DNA of 6,020 nucleotides. Origin: a bacterium (lineage in GTDB: Bacteria > Krumholzibacteriota > Krumholzibacteriia > WVZY01). Where the stretch lies: NCBI GenBank assembly GCA_027296025.1, contig JAPUJU010000060.1:1-6020 (forward strand), in the 5' to 3' direction. Made by a program: the position numbers and the translations under genes. Below, piece by piece: positions 5,864-6,020 of this stretch. Position 1 is the stretch's first letter, and every line of letters begins with the position of its first letter. The notes under the pieces are model-generated. The model did no database searches and was not told where the DNA came from. It was given only the letters and a program-made list of their open reading frames with translations.

Positions 5864-6020
5864 TTATGGGAGGGCGCCGAGCCGTACCAGAACGAGATTC
5901 TCCGACTCAAACACAACGCGGTAGCGCGCCATCGTGGACGAAAATGACTCGACGACGTCCGGCTCTAGTGCCAGGTACACGGGCGGCCGGGACGGATACG
6001 CCGCACCCAGGCCGACCAAT
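5864..6020 (-). CDS. C-terminal end of an unidentified protein, possibly a membrane glycosyltransferase (partial)
   Basis: Only the last 51 codons are inside the window; the stop is TAA at 5864-5866 and the 5' part lies beyond the right edge. The frame was too short to stand out, but its content is protein-like: alternating beta-strand pattern and a coherent end in PVYLALEPDVVE, then MARYRVVFESENLVLVRLG and ALP. A soluble alpha/beta tail of the form xVYLALEPxxxE...YRxVxxSxNLxLVRL is reminiscent of the periplasmic C-terminal part of dolichyl-phosphate-mannose-type or ArnT-like membrane glycosyltransferases. This assignment is recalled pattern only. Proximity to a HAD-UbiA-like gene, which belongs to polyprenyl-sugar chemistry, makes it plausible. 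It converges on the HAD gene. Confidence 0.6.
   Translation of the reverse strand, partial: LVGLGAAYPSRPPVYLALEPDVVESFSSTMARYRVVFESENLVLVRLGALP

Noticed and set aside
1..6020. tRNA, rRNA, CRISPR array, insertion sequence or transposase
   Set aside because: No regularly spaced repeats, no tRNA-like cloverleaf seen by eye, no transposase motifs and no terminal inverted repeats with target duplications were found.

Overview
The window is bacterial DNA of moderately high GC with short intergenic gaps. It holds five genes or gene remnants that read clearly as protein, one decayed small gene, and the 3' end of a further gene running off the right edge. The secreted DUF5117/DUF4953-type metalloprotease, the HAD domain of the type fused to UbiA in many environmental bacteria, and the GAF protein fit an environmental Gram-negative lineage such as Gemmatimonadota or another FCB-group or candidate phylum. 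This placement is inference, because there is no rRNA or marker gene.

Layout: 1-169 shows no recognisable gene. 170-783 (+) is a membrane-anchored GAF-domain gene broken by an internal deletion plus frameshift. 791-1567 (-) is a complete class I SAM-dependent methyltransferase, convergent with the GAF gene and only 7 bases from it. 1568-1777 is a divergent intergenic region carrying promoters for the methyltransferase and for the large gene at 1778-4552 (+), a 924-residue exported zinc metalloprotease with an intact HExxHxxGxxH site and Met-turn. 4553-4756 has hairpins but no gene. 4757-4927 (-) is a 56-residue two-helix membrane protein with an excellent Shine-Dalgarno sequence. Upstream of it on the same strand, about 4979-5255, lies a decayed relative carrying the same GYAQ...PYYLG segment, broken by at least three frame changes. 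5245-5796 (+) is a HAD-superfamily phosphatase domain that closely resembles the N-terminal half of HAD-UbiA prenyltransferase fusions but ends where the linker to UbiA would begin. 5864-6020 (-) is the C-terminus of an unidentified protein, possibly a membrane glycosyltransferase.

There is no long operon: neighbours mostly converge or diverge, so most genes appear to be transcribed singly. The clearest theme is gene decay: a GAF deletion, a frameshifted small membrane paralog and a HAD gene without its usual partner, all beside a large intact metalloprotease. A second theme is that two genes (GAF and methyltransferase) have a -10-like hexamer so close to the start codon that leaderless transcription is plausible, while the metalloprotease and the small membrane gene have strong Shine-Dalgarno sites. 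I did not find a clearly new multi-gene system. The least described item is the small membrane protein family at 4757-5255.
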